NCBI GenBank assembly: GCA_914767715.1
Contig: OU612073.1
Span: 6,076,001 to 6,140,000 of the forward strand
DNA: 64,000 nucleotides
Source: Membranipora membranacea
Lineage: Eukaryota; Bryozoa; Gymnolaemata; Cheilostomatida; Membraniporidae
Reading direction: 5' to 3'
Shown here: positions 1-13,065 of the stretch, in pieces
How the letters are laid out: each line of letters opens with the position of its first letter
Numbering within the stretch: position 1 is the first letter of the stretch
Notes under the pieces: generated by a model
Told to the model about the DNA's origin: nothing
Database searches by the model: none
What the model saw: the letters and a program-made list of their open reading frames with translations, nothing else
Made by a program: the position numbers and the translations under genes

Positions 1-1160
1 TGCTTCTCCATGTCAGATTTTTGGAGTTGTCTTTCTTTCATTAGACAACTCCAGTATATTGTCGAAATATTTACTTGAGCAAAAACAAGGTATAGTCACC
101 ATTTTGTCGAATCAACTTTATTTTGTTTGCATATTACACCCACCTTTCTTGTGGTTTGAATGAATTGTAAGTTATACGTGGTAGAACTGATAGAATGCGG
201 CAAGAAATAACATTGACAAATGGGGACATCTCTAAAAACAACAAAATACTTTTGTCGACAAAAGGCATTGAGAGTTTGTTTCAATAAAAATGGAAAGCAC
301 TTCCTAGTTTCAAGTACCACAATTATCACACACAAACAGGGAAGGGTTGGTTCTCCTACGGTAAGCCAAAAAATGTGATTCATTCTAAATGCCAGAAAAA
401 AAAGCATTACAACAGCTCAACAATTGGCAAATGATTCTGTGACCGGTAGAATAGGAAGACCTCTAGAGTGAGTCATATATGTCGGACAATAGTTACAATT
501 GGGTGGAGGGTGTCTCGCTCATTCTAATTATCCAACCAAACCAGGAAAGTATTTCCAAAACATGCATACTAAATAGTGTGTCAAAGGATTTTAAAAGCGA
601 AATGTTTTGGTCAGTAAGCGGTTTGCTCTATTCTCCAGGCCTGTTTTTGAGACTAGTTTATGCATTCAGTTTTAATAATCTATCTTGTTGTTTTTTGGCA
701 GGCATAAAGATTTTTCGTCTCGTGGGAAAGTTGAGCTATGAGTTTCAAAAAGCTTTGCTGATGCAGAAGTAACTCTTGATTTTTCCCCATGTCTTTAATT
801 TGAAAAAAATTAATATGCTCAGAAGATTGGAACAACAAGTAAAGATGGAGTTAGCGCAGGTCACAGCGAAATTCTATTTCACTTTTATATTTTGATACCA
901 ATGAAAATCTTTAGCTGATGCTATTTGGTTTTGATCAGCGCCCATTGATTATTTTTTATAAAACTCTGCATCAAGGGATGAATCTGTGCTATTCTGAGGT
1001 GAGGCAACAGCATGGTCTTCATAATTTGCACCAACCCTTATAAAAATTGGTAATTGTAAGAGTTTCACATGACTAGTTAATAATTAAGTTTATGAGCACT
1101 GACAATGTACTTTTGAAATATGTCCGCTTGTATGTTTGATTGACATGATGCGTTATTTTG

Positions 1161-1226
1161 CCTGCACGTCAGTCTGAGTCCCCAGACTTTTGCACCCCCG
1201 GCCGACGCCCCCCCCCCCCGCCGTCT
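1161..1226. repeat. C-rich tract, copy 1
   Basis: CAGTCTGAGTCCCCAGACTTTTGC precedes a run of more than 10 C. The same order (AGTCTGAG, C-run, CAGACTCTTGC, C-run) occurs at about 3168-3225, so both belong to one small dispersed repeat. Confidence 0.65.
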
Positions 1227-2633
1227 ATCCTTTTCTTTTATTTATTTAGTATACAATGAGTAAGTTTTTTAGGATGGTAGTTTCTATGAATGTTTCAACG
1301 ATAATAGTGATGGTGATGTTTATAAATTTCCTTGATTTTTTATGGCATTCCCCAAGCCCTAATCCAGTGACAGTCATGATCAAGGGGATTATAACAGGTG
1401 CCCCTTTACGCAATGAGAAAGGCAGTGCCTCAATGATGGTGAGAACTCTCAAGTTATGGCAGGTGGATTAATGTTTTTTGGTCTGATGAGGAGGATAAAG
1501 ATTACAGATGTGTTATTAAACGCAGAAGAGGACTTGATGATAGTAAAAATATGTTTAGCTCTTCGATCAGTGCCCTGATGTAAACATGTGACACACTAAG
1601 TAGTAAAGAGTATGTGTGTGTGTACGTCTGGGAGAAACTATGTACCAGTTGTCCAGGATTGCGGTTGTTGACAAGGATTATGAGACTTTATTATGGGTCT
1701 TATCTCACATTAAACATTTACGATGTAAGCCTGCTCCTTCACTTCGTCGAGATCTGGTTCCTACTGTAACAAATTGATCCTGCTCTAGCTGACAGGCAAC
1801 CTCAAGAACTGTACATGATCACCAAGACGCTAATGATAGCGCTAAATATAACCAAAATTATGGAGAACTCTTTGAGTGAAAATGATGAGAGCTCTGTTTG
1901 TATCACAGTTGTGATTGCCAATATTCAATTTTTTCCTTTTTACTCATTGACTGACCACATTATTTTTTTCAATATTTTTCACTTATTGTCAACAATAATC
2001 TTTAGCGGTACCTTGGTATATTGATCAGTAATAATTAAGTGCATATTAATTAATTGATTGATATGCTGGTAACTCGATTTAGTGTTAAAACTGGAATTAA
2101 AAATTGCTGTGTAAAAAGTTGAACAAAGACCCACTTGTCAGTAGAAATGATTGTTGATGATGATGATTCTTTTTGATGTACCTTTATTATAACTCACATA
2201 TTATGACATAGAACAAACACAAGAAATACATATATCTATCCTTCATTAAAATGCGTCACAAAAGCAAAGATTTGGGTGGTGACCAAATAAAATTTTGGCA
2301 GGTTTGATATTGTTGGAATAATGAATTTCACAACAATTTAATTGTGACACTTTACCAAGCATTTACCACTCTTGAAAAGACTTTGACAGCTGGTTAGGAA
2401 TATTTACACATTTATATGGGAATAATATATAATGGAGGAGCGTGTGGGCCGGACTGGCTGCTAAATTTGGCTGGCTGACCGTCTGATTATACGCTTTTTT
2501 CTCGCTAAAATATGTATACCCATAACCAATCGTTGAAGTAATGATGCAAATGCAAATAAAAATGCAGGGCTGCAACTTGATGTCACAATATGTGATGGAT
2601 GGATGTTGTCTGACTGACAATGAAGCACAACGG

Positions 2634-2891
2634 CAGGGCCGTAGTGTATGATAAATGGTAGGGGAGGCAAAAATCCTTGAGGTTGTGAAGTTACCCCAAG
2701 TTTGGCTATTGTAAGCTCCTCCTGAGTCCCCAGTCCCCAGCCTCCAAAGTATTGTAATGATATAAATAGCCTATGAATGTCCCAAATGAACTGATATTGA
2801 CATGGGATTTTCAATTATAGCATTTCTGGGCCACCCTATTGAGCATTCTAGGGGAGGCAGAGCGTCCCTGCCGCCACTAAAACCGCGGCCG
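2634..2891 (-). mobile_element. CAGGGCCGTAGT-ended miniature element, copy 1
   Basis: About 258 bases. It is the reverse complement of the copies at 9675-9892 and 61169-61433. Its left edge is CAGGGCCGTAGTG; the other edge has decayed. Shared inner blocks are GCCTCCCC(T/A), AGAATGCTCAATAG, GTGGCC and CTTTGGAGGCTGG. Target-site duplication is not clear. Confidence 0.72.
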
Positions 2892-3167
2892 TAACAGTAA
2901 GTTTCATTCACAATAATTTTTAGGGAAGATCAAAGAGAAAGTATGTCACTGGAAAAAATGTGGCCTTGCAGCAGGCCTTTTCACATTTTTGATTCCCAGC
3001 TGGCAGGGCTTTCATGTTTATCCAATAAAAGTATAAATTTATTTATATGTTTATGGATAGCCCTTGCTTATTTCTATAGCCAGCTGATTTTTCTAAGTGC
3101 CATTCAACAGTTCACAGAAACTTTTTGACTTTTAATCAACCAACCACACTCAACACACACCTTCATC

Positions 3168-3225
3168 TAGTCTGAGCCCCCCCCCCCCAGACTCTTGCCC
3201 CCCCCCCCCCCTGCCTGACGGCCTC
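3168..3225. repeat. C-rich tract, copy 2
   Basis: AGTCTGAG followed by a 14-base C run, AGACTCTTG and a second C run of similar length. Homologous in order to 1161-1226. Homopolymer lengths may be sequencing-sensitive. Confidence 0.65.
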
Positions 3226-6200
3226 CCCACTGGGGAAGCCTTCATCCCATGCATAATATCTTGAGTTGGTGATCAGCGAAAAAACAATAAATACAAACCA
3301 CAAACAAAAAGTGAACAATTATCGCCCTAAAAATTCATAACTGGAATCATTATCATATGCCAGAAGTAGAAGAAGAATCTAACCCGTCGCAGAGAGAAAC
3401 CGGAATTACCATATTTCTTGAATAACTCATTAATCTTCATGATATGGTTAGGTTACCACACTTGTCAATGTCACTTCTATTGTTCTATCCATATGCTCTG
3501 TACATGATAAAAGAACTGTTGAGGAAGATTGTTCTCCCCAACACCGCAGAGAAGTCGCCTGAAGCTTGCTAGGGAGGGGGTAATGGGACAACTCTTTGCT
3601 GGCCTGCTCTGAGTTCAAAGCTTACACGGAGCACACTGTTATTGTGTAAGTATTAAGTATGTTCTACAATCCTCTAGTCTTCTTCTTCCTTGCAACACCT
3701 TTCTGTTTAATTTATACAATGGCCTTTCCCAAAGTATCCTTCCCTGGCAACTCCTAGGGTGAACACTTTTTTGACATTTTCCTTGACACCACTGCTCTTG
3801 TAGCAAAAAGCACTTACAGAGCAAACCTTTTCAGATTTTTTTTATCGTAGCAGCTGCAAACCCAATGTTATTGACTGACGTGCCATGCATCAGGTGTGTT
3901 TAATATCTCTGGATTAGTCGGTGGCCTGGTTGTATAGGTGAGGGAATTACTGAAGATATGTCTTACTTTGATGTGCACAAGGAAGCGGTGGTTCCCCGTA
4001 ACAACATGTGATCTACTACAGAGGTAAGTGTTGACTACCTTTACACCGATTGGAACTTATCACTTTGAATCTCTCTCAGGGCTCGAGATCTCACCCTGCA
4101 GATTGGATGCGGTGCAAGTTTGCTGTCATGTTCCTGAATCATCCGCTGTCGATGCCAAATCTGCGATCACAAAGAGTTGTGTGTTTATGGTCATATTTGT
4201 GTTTAGAATTGTTTGTTCTGACTAACAGGTGCCCCTGCTAAGTCATAACTAACAAGGCGGGCTGTCTTGCAGTAAAGTTAGGTTCACACACCGTTGACAC
4301 AACAGATTTTGCAAAGCTAGGACGGCGTGGAGCAATTCAACTGGCCAGCTATACATCATCTTTTTTTATATTGGCGTCATGTGTGGAGATTGCCCAATGT
4401 AATTTTGGAACTACCAAAACCATTGAAATTCTTTTCACATCAGCAGTTTTTTGCTCACCAATTTCCCACCAAATAGCACCTGACCAATTTCTCTCTTGTT
4501 GCGCTGATAATCCCTAGTTGCTAGAACAATATTTGTAGTTTTGAAAGCTATCAATCATATATGTTCGAAATTCGTTACCATTGGTAGAAGATAAAAAATT
4601 AACAATGAGATAATGGTGATGTACTACATTGAGAAATGGCCAACGCAATATTGGATCATATTGTATTTTTTGTTTACATAATTTTTTTTAATTACAGGCT
4701 AAAGACACTCACTAGACTGCTCTGCTCATCATACAGCCAGAATTCTCTTGAATCAGGTGGGTCTCCATTAGAAACTTCTCTGTATGCTATGAAACATTCT
4801 GCATCTTGGGGCGTAGTGTAGCCAAGGTGTTGGGTCTGATCTGATTCGCTGCGAAAGAGAATTTCTCCCTCCCACCAGCCAATCAGAGCAAATCCATTGG
4901 CAGAAAACAAACATGGCCTCTCATCGTGATAATTGTGACACCAAAACTTAACACTGGCCAGCGAGGACAAGTACATGTGTGCCAACAGGGTTTGTTAGGT
5001 TTGACAAGGTGGATGACATGTAGTACTAATAGTAACAGTATCAAAAAAAGTATTACTGTATAAACACACGCAGTAATAGTGGAGAGTTTCTTCACCCAAT
5101 CTGTGATAGGTGGAGAGCTATGTGGCTGTGGTGGTACAGTTGACCACAGAAGGCGTAGCAGGCATATCTTTTGATTATATAATCAGCTCCCCACCTGCTA
5201 GTTTGTTCCCTGGTCTGGTAATGGAGGAATAACATGTCAGGCATCAAGACGGTCCACCAGACCAGATGTGACATAAACTTTTTCTTGGTAAAGGCTACCC
5301 AAAGACCAATGCATTGCACTTCCGGAGGACTGTGACATCATAATGCAGAGTTACCTTCCCTTATGAGAGGCACTTTTTCCACCTTCAATAGTTCATGCCA
5401 AGTAGAGCGTTGAATTTTTCTGCCATGCACAACTGACAAAGCTGTATCATAAGTAACTGCCTGACTATAAAATTCATCGATCTTTGGGTAGAAAGACCAG
5501 GGTAGAAGCTTACCAAACATTTCTGTGAAATAGAACATTTTTTCACTTCAAAAGAGCTTGCCTTTACACATTAGGGTCCTAGTCAACTCAACCCCTGCAT
5601 CTGACATACACATGCATATGCAATGGCAGGGTTTCATGTTTTTCTACTACAAATGTGTCTAGTCTATCTACTAAACCACTTCTTACCATACAAAATAGGG
5701 CAAAAATCACTGATACACTAATAAGACTAATAATAATAATAATAATACACTAATAAGAATTCTGGGTTTGCTTGTCATTATTATTTCCTTCCTCCATGGC
5801 CTTTGAGCCTAGAACCCAAAGCAATGAAACCTTTTTATGAGCATCGTCCATAGGTTAGTTTCAGGGAGGGGGTTATGAAGATCTATAAAGAGAGTGCTAT
5901 GCAGCTAGATATTTTTCATAGATACGCAAAAAATGAGAACGCCAGCTATGACAACCATAAAGTGTCTCCAGTTACGCCAGTGATGATGTATAACTAAATA
6001 ATTGGTTATCTCTAGCATATATGACTTTAAATGTCAAAAATTAATCTTGTACAGTTATTGGATGTCATGGGAAATAACGAGAAGTTTGTCATTTGGCATG
6101 AATGCTGATTAATAATTTTGTCATATTTTGGGTTGTATTTGCAAAATGGATATTTAAATAGCAATAATTTTGATGAATATGCGTTGTTGCGCAACAGAAC

Positions 6201-9200
6201 TAGTTTTTTTGTCAGTTTACCTTGTCTTCTTAACCAAATAAATCAGTTCGGAACAAGGTTAATGTTATTTTTCAAAGCGAGAACAGGTGATGTTGTTATG
6301 TCGAGCTATAAAGTTGATGTCCATGTTTCATACTCATAAAAAAACTCTGAAAGCTAAAAGCCAACACTGATTTCCAAAGCTGCTGCGTTAACAATAATAT
6401 TGTACCTTACACAGGAAAGGGAAGATGATTACACACTCACACTTGCACATAATTGCACTAATTTAGCAACTCTTGCTTATCTTAATCGCAGCAAAAACAA
6501 CCTGCGGAAATATCATTTGAAATTTCATATGATTCTGCAGTGGAATGGATGCCACATTCAAATGTGCTGTCAATTTCAATTTATGAAAAATGCAGTAACT
6601 GATAGGCCTACATCATTGTGTCTGCAAGAAACGTGATCTCCATCCTCTTCTCAAATGAGTGATGAGTCTAGTGTGCAAATTTCCCTCCATCATATCTCAC
6701 TTAGTGCTTAGAGTATGAAAAATACGTTTGAACCATCAAGACTGTTAAATTTTAACTTGTTGTAGATCATAACCTGACCTGTTGGAGGGAACAACATCAA
6801 TAACACAATTACATGCTGCTAATCACCGCATCCAATAGTTTGGTGAGTTTCAACTATAATAGGTCGATAATTTTGATAAAAATGTCTTAGTAGTTGGGCA
6901 ACCATTTTACAATGACCCTTTACTGGCCGAGGATTCGTGGCCTTGGCAGTAGCCTCGTAATTTTTTCAGTCATACCATACTATTGGCATGCATTTTAGGG
7001 AAAGACTTATCCATTTGTCACACTTTCTCAGAGTGAAGGTTGCTGTAAGTTATAACCCAGTGATAATCTAAAACAGCCTGCACTTGCACAACATTGTCAA
7101 ATATTACAACTTAAGCCAAGTACAATACACTTGAGATTGGATACAATGTGTGTCAGCATTAAGGCATCATGAAACTAAACCGTGTGATCTGACATTCCCA
7201 GGGAGGCGTCAATCCCAGAATCACAGACAGACTCTATTGCCATTCTATTTGTGACAGCAACCTTTTGACAAGCCTCTGCTCCTCCAAACACAAATCGGCT
7301 TAAACGCTACAGTTGGCATTTTCGAAGAGGGCTGTTCAAACTCTAGTTGAATGAAGGCTAAGCAGGGAATCTATGATGGTTCCTGATTTTTATGCTAAGT
7401 CCCAGATTAATTGTGTGCGAGTCAAACTGAAGGTTTACTTTGTGATGTGGACTCAAGTTATTGGCAAACGAGGTTTAGTTGTAATTTATACATGATAATG
7501 TTTGTTTTTGAGACGTGTTTGTAGACACTTTTCCTTGTGCTCATACATGGAATGAGCTCTATAATCCTTTTAGTACTTTAAAGTATTGCGGGGCGCTTGC
7601 TGACTCCCCCAAAACATCCTACCACCTGAAACTTGGATCTCCAACAGCACCATATTTAGTCAGGGTCTTTTTAACAGGTCTCGTCGATAGTGCGGGGTTA
7701 CTTTGACACGCCCGTAGTGGATGTCGCCTTTGAGGACGGATATTGAGATGGTACTTGAAAACTACTAAACAAGTGGGAGAAAGTATTCCTATTGCTTCAT
7801 TTGACAGTGTTGGTACACAGACGACAGCCTAGTTCAAATTTCAGACAACTTATTTCATAACTTTTCGGCTATTACAGTGGAAGTCAATGACTAAAGAATT
7901 TACACCTCGGATAAAACTGCGGAAAATCAGGAAGTCAGGCGCTTACAGTGAACCTACATAATGAGGAATAAATACAAATCACAGTAAGTATAATCAAGTT
8001 ACTGACCTATTGTTGTAGTTTTATGTGTGCTACAAAAGTTTAAAGGATCATCTAGGGGAACTTTAAGTCAGAAAAATCAGTTCATGCCAGCTCTGCAAAA
8101 TCCCTATTCAAGTCGAGTTTGATAGCTGTGGTGTCATCTGCCATCCTGTTTGTGGTTCTGTTCGATTGATTGACTTATTAATGATCTCCATATTTCCAAA
8201 TTTGGAGCTGAAAAATCTATATTTGAGGATAGTAAAAATAACAAAATGAGATCGAGAAAGAGATTTTCACTGTTCGATTGGGCTAGCTACTAAAAAATGA
8301 AGAGTTACATCTTTCCTTCTGAGTTTCTTTTCTTTGGGAGGTTGGTCCGCTATAATCTCTTTTCACTCAGTTGCTCTTGATTTGGGCAGGAAGGAATCTA
8401 AGTTTATCGTAGTCAGTCTGAAATCATGACAAAATCGGATTGCAGAGGATTGTATTTTATTTCCGCTCAATTGGATTTGGGAGTTGCCTCTGTCTGTTCT
8501 GTTAGATGACGATTCGTTGGCTTTGATGGTATGTTTGTATGATGACTTTGACCTCATGGAGTGTTGATTGGTGTATATGCAGAGGAAAATGTAGTTTTTA
8601 CTTGCAATACTCCTTGCCACATACCATAGGTGGCATAGGTGGGTATGTGGACCTGTTTACAAGTAATTATTGCTATGCTGTGACCAATACAACCAATACA
8701 TACTAAAAAAGGACATGATATGTTATCATAGCCTCAAGTCACTCTCCCTGCTAAAATCTTCGGATTTCTTCCCTGGCTGAAAGAAGTAGGTAGCTAAAAG
8801 AGGGGAGAGTTGGTAACTCCTTCCAAATGTCAGTATAGTTCTAGGTGATAGCATTTCCCTGTGGGATTATATGTCCTAGCATGTGCTGCCTGTTCTGAAC
8901 TGTACCATGGAATGAAAAACAATACGGAAAGCAATCACTGGTTTTCCTTTTTTCTTCCCAAATAATCGAGGACATGATTTGGGGTTTCCTTCATTACCTG
9001 GATGGTGATGTTTGGATGCATAATTATACAGAGATCAATGACCCTTGTCCACATGAACACTTTCTTATGATAATAAATTTCCTCCAGGATAACGTTATTG
9101 ATCTAAATTTGGGTTGGGCTATATTTCCCATAACAAATTTATCATTTCTTATAGGATATTGAAGGATTGCTTTTAAAACGTGGTTTCCTATATAGCTGAG

Positions 9201-9332
9201 ATAGTGCGCAAACCAGAAATTCAGAATATCAATGATTTTAAGATTTTCAGAATTTTAGATGAAGAGCTCAACAAAACGCATAACCTGGAAAACCTAGTGA
9301 ACCAGATCTATTCTTGCTCCATGCGATCCTTA

Positions 9333-9445
9333 CTAGATCAATCACGATCCAATTTGCCTGCATTTAGGTTTTTGAGCCGCCTCCGGCTCACCAGTAAAAT
9401 TGGAATGACCAGACTGCGGGCAAATTGGATCAATCTTGTTCTAGG
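9333..9445. repeat. CTAGA..GATCCAATTTGCC foldback element, copy 1
   Basis: The left end CTAGATCAATCACGATCCA plus ATTTGCCTGC and the right end (read inward on the other strand) CTAGAACAAGATTGATCCA plus ATTTGCCCGC are inverted repeats. The loop has GAGCCGCCTCCGGCTC, itself a small hairpin. Confidence 0.82.
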
Positions 9446-9674
9446 TCCCTACAAGTCTAAATAAATCATTCCACACAAGTGGACAATGAATTTTATGCAG
9501 ACTGAAGGAGAAGAAGCAAAAACTGCTACAGATCCACGTCAATCAAAAAGACTAAGTGATCTATTTGCACTCAAGAGTTCTTCCCAGATAGCTCCTAGTT
9601 TTTTATAAGATTGATGATGTCATTGTCTGGATGGCAAGTAATCCACAATATCTGCTCTGGTTCAGTATAATTTG

Positions 9675-9892
9675 CAGGCCCGTTATTCTAGAGGAGGTAG
9701 GAGGTACTGCCTCCCCTAGAATGCTAAATACTGTGGTCTAAAAATGCAATAATTGATTATCCCTGTCGGAGTCAGCACATTTGGGACTTCTATCTATTAT
9801 TTATATACCTCAAAGTCTTTGGAGGCTAGTGTAGCATCACCCTCTGAAGGATTATCCCCTCCCATACCATATTTTTCAAAACTGCGGCCCTG
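9675..9892 (+). mobile_element. CAGGGCCGTAGT-ended miniature element, copy 2
   Basis: It begins CAGGCCCGT and ends ACTGCGGCCCTG. Inner blocks CCTCCCCTAGAATGCT, GAGTCAGCACATTTGGGAC and CTTTGGAGGCTAG match the other two copies. The CAGGG-type ends recall hAT-like non-autonomous elements, but no 8-base duplication is evident. Confidence 0.72.
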
Positions 9893-10783
9893 AATGCATG
9901 AGTGGTGGCCTGTGTTGTGGTTTCCTCGTATTAGGTAATAGCTCCCACATAGGGGTAAGATTTCTTTAAAGATGTATAAGTGTTCACAGAGTACTCTGTG
10001 AAGTGTTGTTCTGCTCACCTTACCAGACAATTAAACCAGAGTTTAGACTAATGGTGAGGGTGGTTAGGAGGAGGAGGTCAAGAATGAGTGAGACATATTT
10101 ATGAAAATGTTAAAACAGGAAAACAGGAGAGGCAACTCCAAATAGTTCTGCAAATTTGTGGCTGTGTCTTCATTTGTACCATTTGTAGTCAAAAGTAGAA
10201 TAAATCTAGAGGAATAAGCTCTGCAAGTCTGAGATAACCCTCTCAATCTAGTTTATAATTGTTTGAGTTTATTTGGTGCAGTGATTTTGTAATTAATGCT
10301 TTGTGTACCATAGATAGTTGGAAAGAACGTAATCGGTAAAAAGCATTCAAGCAAAAAAACACCCATTTATTGACCCTTGCGACATCCTTTAGAATGTAAC
10401 CAAAAAAATAACTGGTAACAAAAAAAATTCGTAGAAAGAAGTGTACAGCGTCATTCTTCTATCATAATTAATTATTCTGGCTCATCTCTAGACTATAACG
10501 ACAAAATGGTCCAGAAAATGGTAGTGATGATCTATGTAAGGTTTATGTCTCATGATGAGCTATTACAACCTCACAAAATTAAATTTGATTGCTGTTATGC
10601 AATATCGTTAGCTATTTATGAGCTGTTTTGTCTCACATACGACATTGGCTTTCTCTTTGACGCTAGTTGCTTATGAAGTTACATAAATGATCATTATCTG
10701 GTGAAATGTTATCACTCTTTTATTGCAGGTAGCTAAAGGTCCTCTATTTATATTAGTATTAATACTTTAATAGTTTGTAGAGG

Positions 10784-10845
10784 TAGCCTGGGCAGACTGC
10801 CGGAGTGGGGGACACGTACCCGCCCCCGACGGCTTACCCAGGCTA
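10784..10845. repeat. TAGCCTGGG/CCCAGGCTA hairpin
   Basis: A 62-base inverted repeat with nine perfect terminal bases per arm and further pairing of GGGGG with CCCCC. GC-rich compared with its surroundings. The ends relate it to the TAGCCTG elements at 34683, 42288 and 58719. Confidence 0.8.
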
Positions 10846-13065
10846 TTGTAGAAGTCTGATGATGGCAGCCATAGGTGAACCTACTGCTAGTCAAGCCTCT
10901 TTCTTGTCATTTCTGATGGGCACCAATCTGTTTAGATGAGTTGGGTTACATAATCAACTAATGATTATAATAACTGAGAATGACAACAACAGACATGGGC
11001 CAATTAACAGCCGTCCACACAAATCCCACCAGGCCCCTCTCAAGTTCACAGTCTCCTTTTAGCCCATCATTATTATTGTACATAGTGTGACTTTGCAATC
11101 GCATGACAAGAAAGTAGTGTAAATTGGCTGCTAGCATGCAGACGGAGTCTAATTTGATCTAATTGCTCTGGTCGGGATTATATCGATTGTTCCTTGCTCT
11201 TACATCTTCATTTTGTTGTCGGCTTTAATCTGGTGTGCCTTTTCGGTTCACATGGACATGTTGTACTGGGCTGTATCTGGTATAAAAGAAATTTCATTCA
11301 AACTTGAGAGTAAGGCGCTGTTGGATTACTAACGCTAGAGAAAGTTACTCTAATACCACCAACAGGTGTCTAACGGAAATGCAGAAGAGGTAATAAAATA
11401 TTAATAATAAAGATAATATCTTGATTCATGCTGAATTGTGAAAGATGCTCAATAGGTGACACTTTGAAGTATAATCATCAACAAATGCATGATTCTTCAA
11501 TCCCTGTCAGCATGGTATCACCTGGCAGTGGCCTTGGTTATTCTATTCTATATTAATCAGAAATTTGTGGTATAGCCGTGCCGTGCAATCAAGCTGGAAC
11601 TGGGTATAGAATGTTAGGGTTTGGTGTCCTTTTTTGAACCTGCCTCAAGTTGTGGCTACACATGCCGTATTTTCCATAGGATTTGGGCACCCTTTTTCTT
11701 TTGCACTCGAGATGTTATGCACTGGTGACAAGTGAATTTGATTGTTCTATGTTTTACTTTCAAGTATACATTTTCAGTCATTTCATTGCTTAGCTATACC
11801 ACACAATGCAATAGTGCAATATTGCCTCTCACACTAGAGTTTAGGTGTCTTGTCTCTCCAACAACTCCATTCAGTGTGTGTGTAGACAACTAAGAAGCAG
11901 GCCTCATTCAGGAGTAGAGCTGTGATTGTTTTGATGCATCAGTATTTGGACAGAATCCGGCTCAACCTACAGAAAGGCCAGGCACCTCAGAGTTTGCGCA
12001 AGGGCCTACAATACAGTGGTTTTGTTAAATTGATATCTATATATTTTATTAATTGGAATTGGTGTCAAATATTTATAATTGTGTTTAGATTATGAATTAT
12101 TTGCCTGAAACCAAACGCCACCTGCGCCACAATAAAAACCTAATGCTGGTCTGGAGACATTAGTTATGTTAATTGACAATATAAAAACTGCTAACAGACT
12201 ACCAGATAACAACTGTTGTGTTTGCCGAGATTTGCCATATTCGTAGTAATTAACGAAGATTTATGACAGGGAATTTCATAACCTCGGTGGATTAAGATTT
12301 GGCACATTGCGGAAAACCTCTAATCAGAATTGATCACTTTTTGTTGCTTTTCTGGTAAGAATTTTGCATCAGATTTGCATATTATAACCAAGGAGATCTC
12401 CTTTACTCCTTGTTATAACTATAAGGCTAACTGACAATGAAAAATCATCAGTTGGTTATTGGCTAGTCCGTTAAAAGTTGTTGTGCTGCAATCTATCTTT
12501 CTTACGAAATTGCCTCCAATCATTGTGGTTTCTCAGTTTGAGTAGTGCTGGGTCGCGTTTGAAGTTTACTGGTACGGGATTGATACTAGTCAAACTCATA
12601 GGTCAAGAGGACTGCCAAGTTGCAGTAAGCCATTTTGAAGCTTTTTGATTTCTGATCCGAACAAAACATCAAGAAAGTAAGCAAAGGGTGACTGACTGTT
12701 TATCAAGTTGCATCACATTAATTTGATCTTTTGTCAACGAATTGTCAGGCTTTTGACGATCAATTACCAATGAGCTTTATCCTATTTCGTTTGCATTTAT
12801 GATCACTCTTCTTTTCTTTTCCTTTCATTTGAAAGTACAGGTTGTGTTTACTGAAATTAAACCGCTATGTAAACAATTCCCATTGTATTCCTTTATACTC
12901 TCTCATTTCAGGTGTTCTTCTAAGCCCCGCCCACTTCAAAATCAGCATTCATCATCCCATGGCAGGTACAATAACAGCCTATCATCTTCAGCGAGCAATG
13001 CATTAGTGTGTAACTGCTCACTTCACAGGCATGTGAATTGGGAATCTCTAACCACCAACAGAGAA

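Larger units (their letters stand above)
1..13065. other. gene-free upstream region
   Basis: No exon chain could be built on either strand here. Open frames are short (at most 117 codons), show no family resemblance and are not joined by phase-compatible splice sites. The stretch holds two similar C-rich tracts (near 1.2 and 3.2 kb), two copies of a CAGGGCCGTAGT-ended element (2634-2891 and 9675-9892), one CTAGATCAA-ended foldback element (9333-9445), a TAGCCTGGG/CCCAGGCTA palindrome (10784-10845) and a short TAA microsatellite near 5728-5748. A CCCCGCCC box at about 12922-12930 may belong to the TMTC2 promoter or 5' UTR. A small or non-coding gene could have been missed. Confidence 0.5.

Noticed and set aside
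4692-4985. 97-codon minus-strand frame with a well-balanced composition and a GTGAGT-like donor
   Set aside because: It looks somewhat protein-like (GWWEGEILF, PQDAECFIAYREVS), but no neighbouring exon with compatible phase and no family could be found. It could be a decayed exon or chance.
12799-13065. In-frame extension of TMTC2 exon 1 upstream of the chosen ATG
   Set aside because: The start at 13066 puts the first transmembrane helix at the N-terminus as in known TMTC2. The extension is polar, has no counterpart and contains a possible acceptor (CTCATTTCAG), so it is probably 5' UTR.
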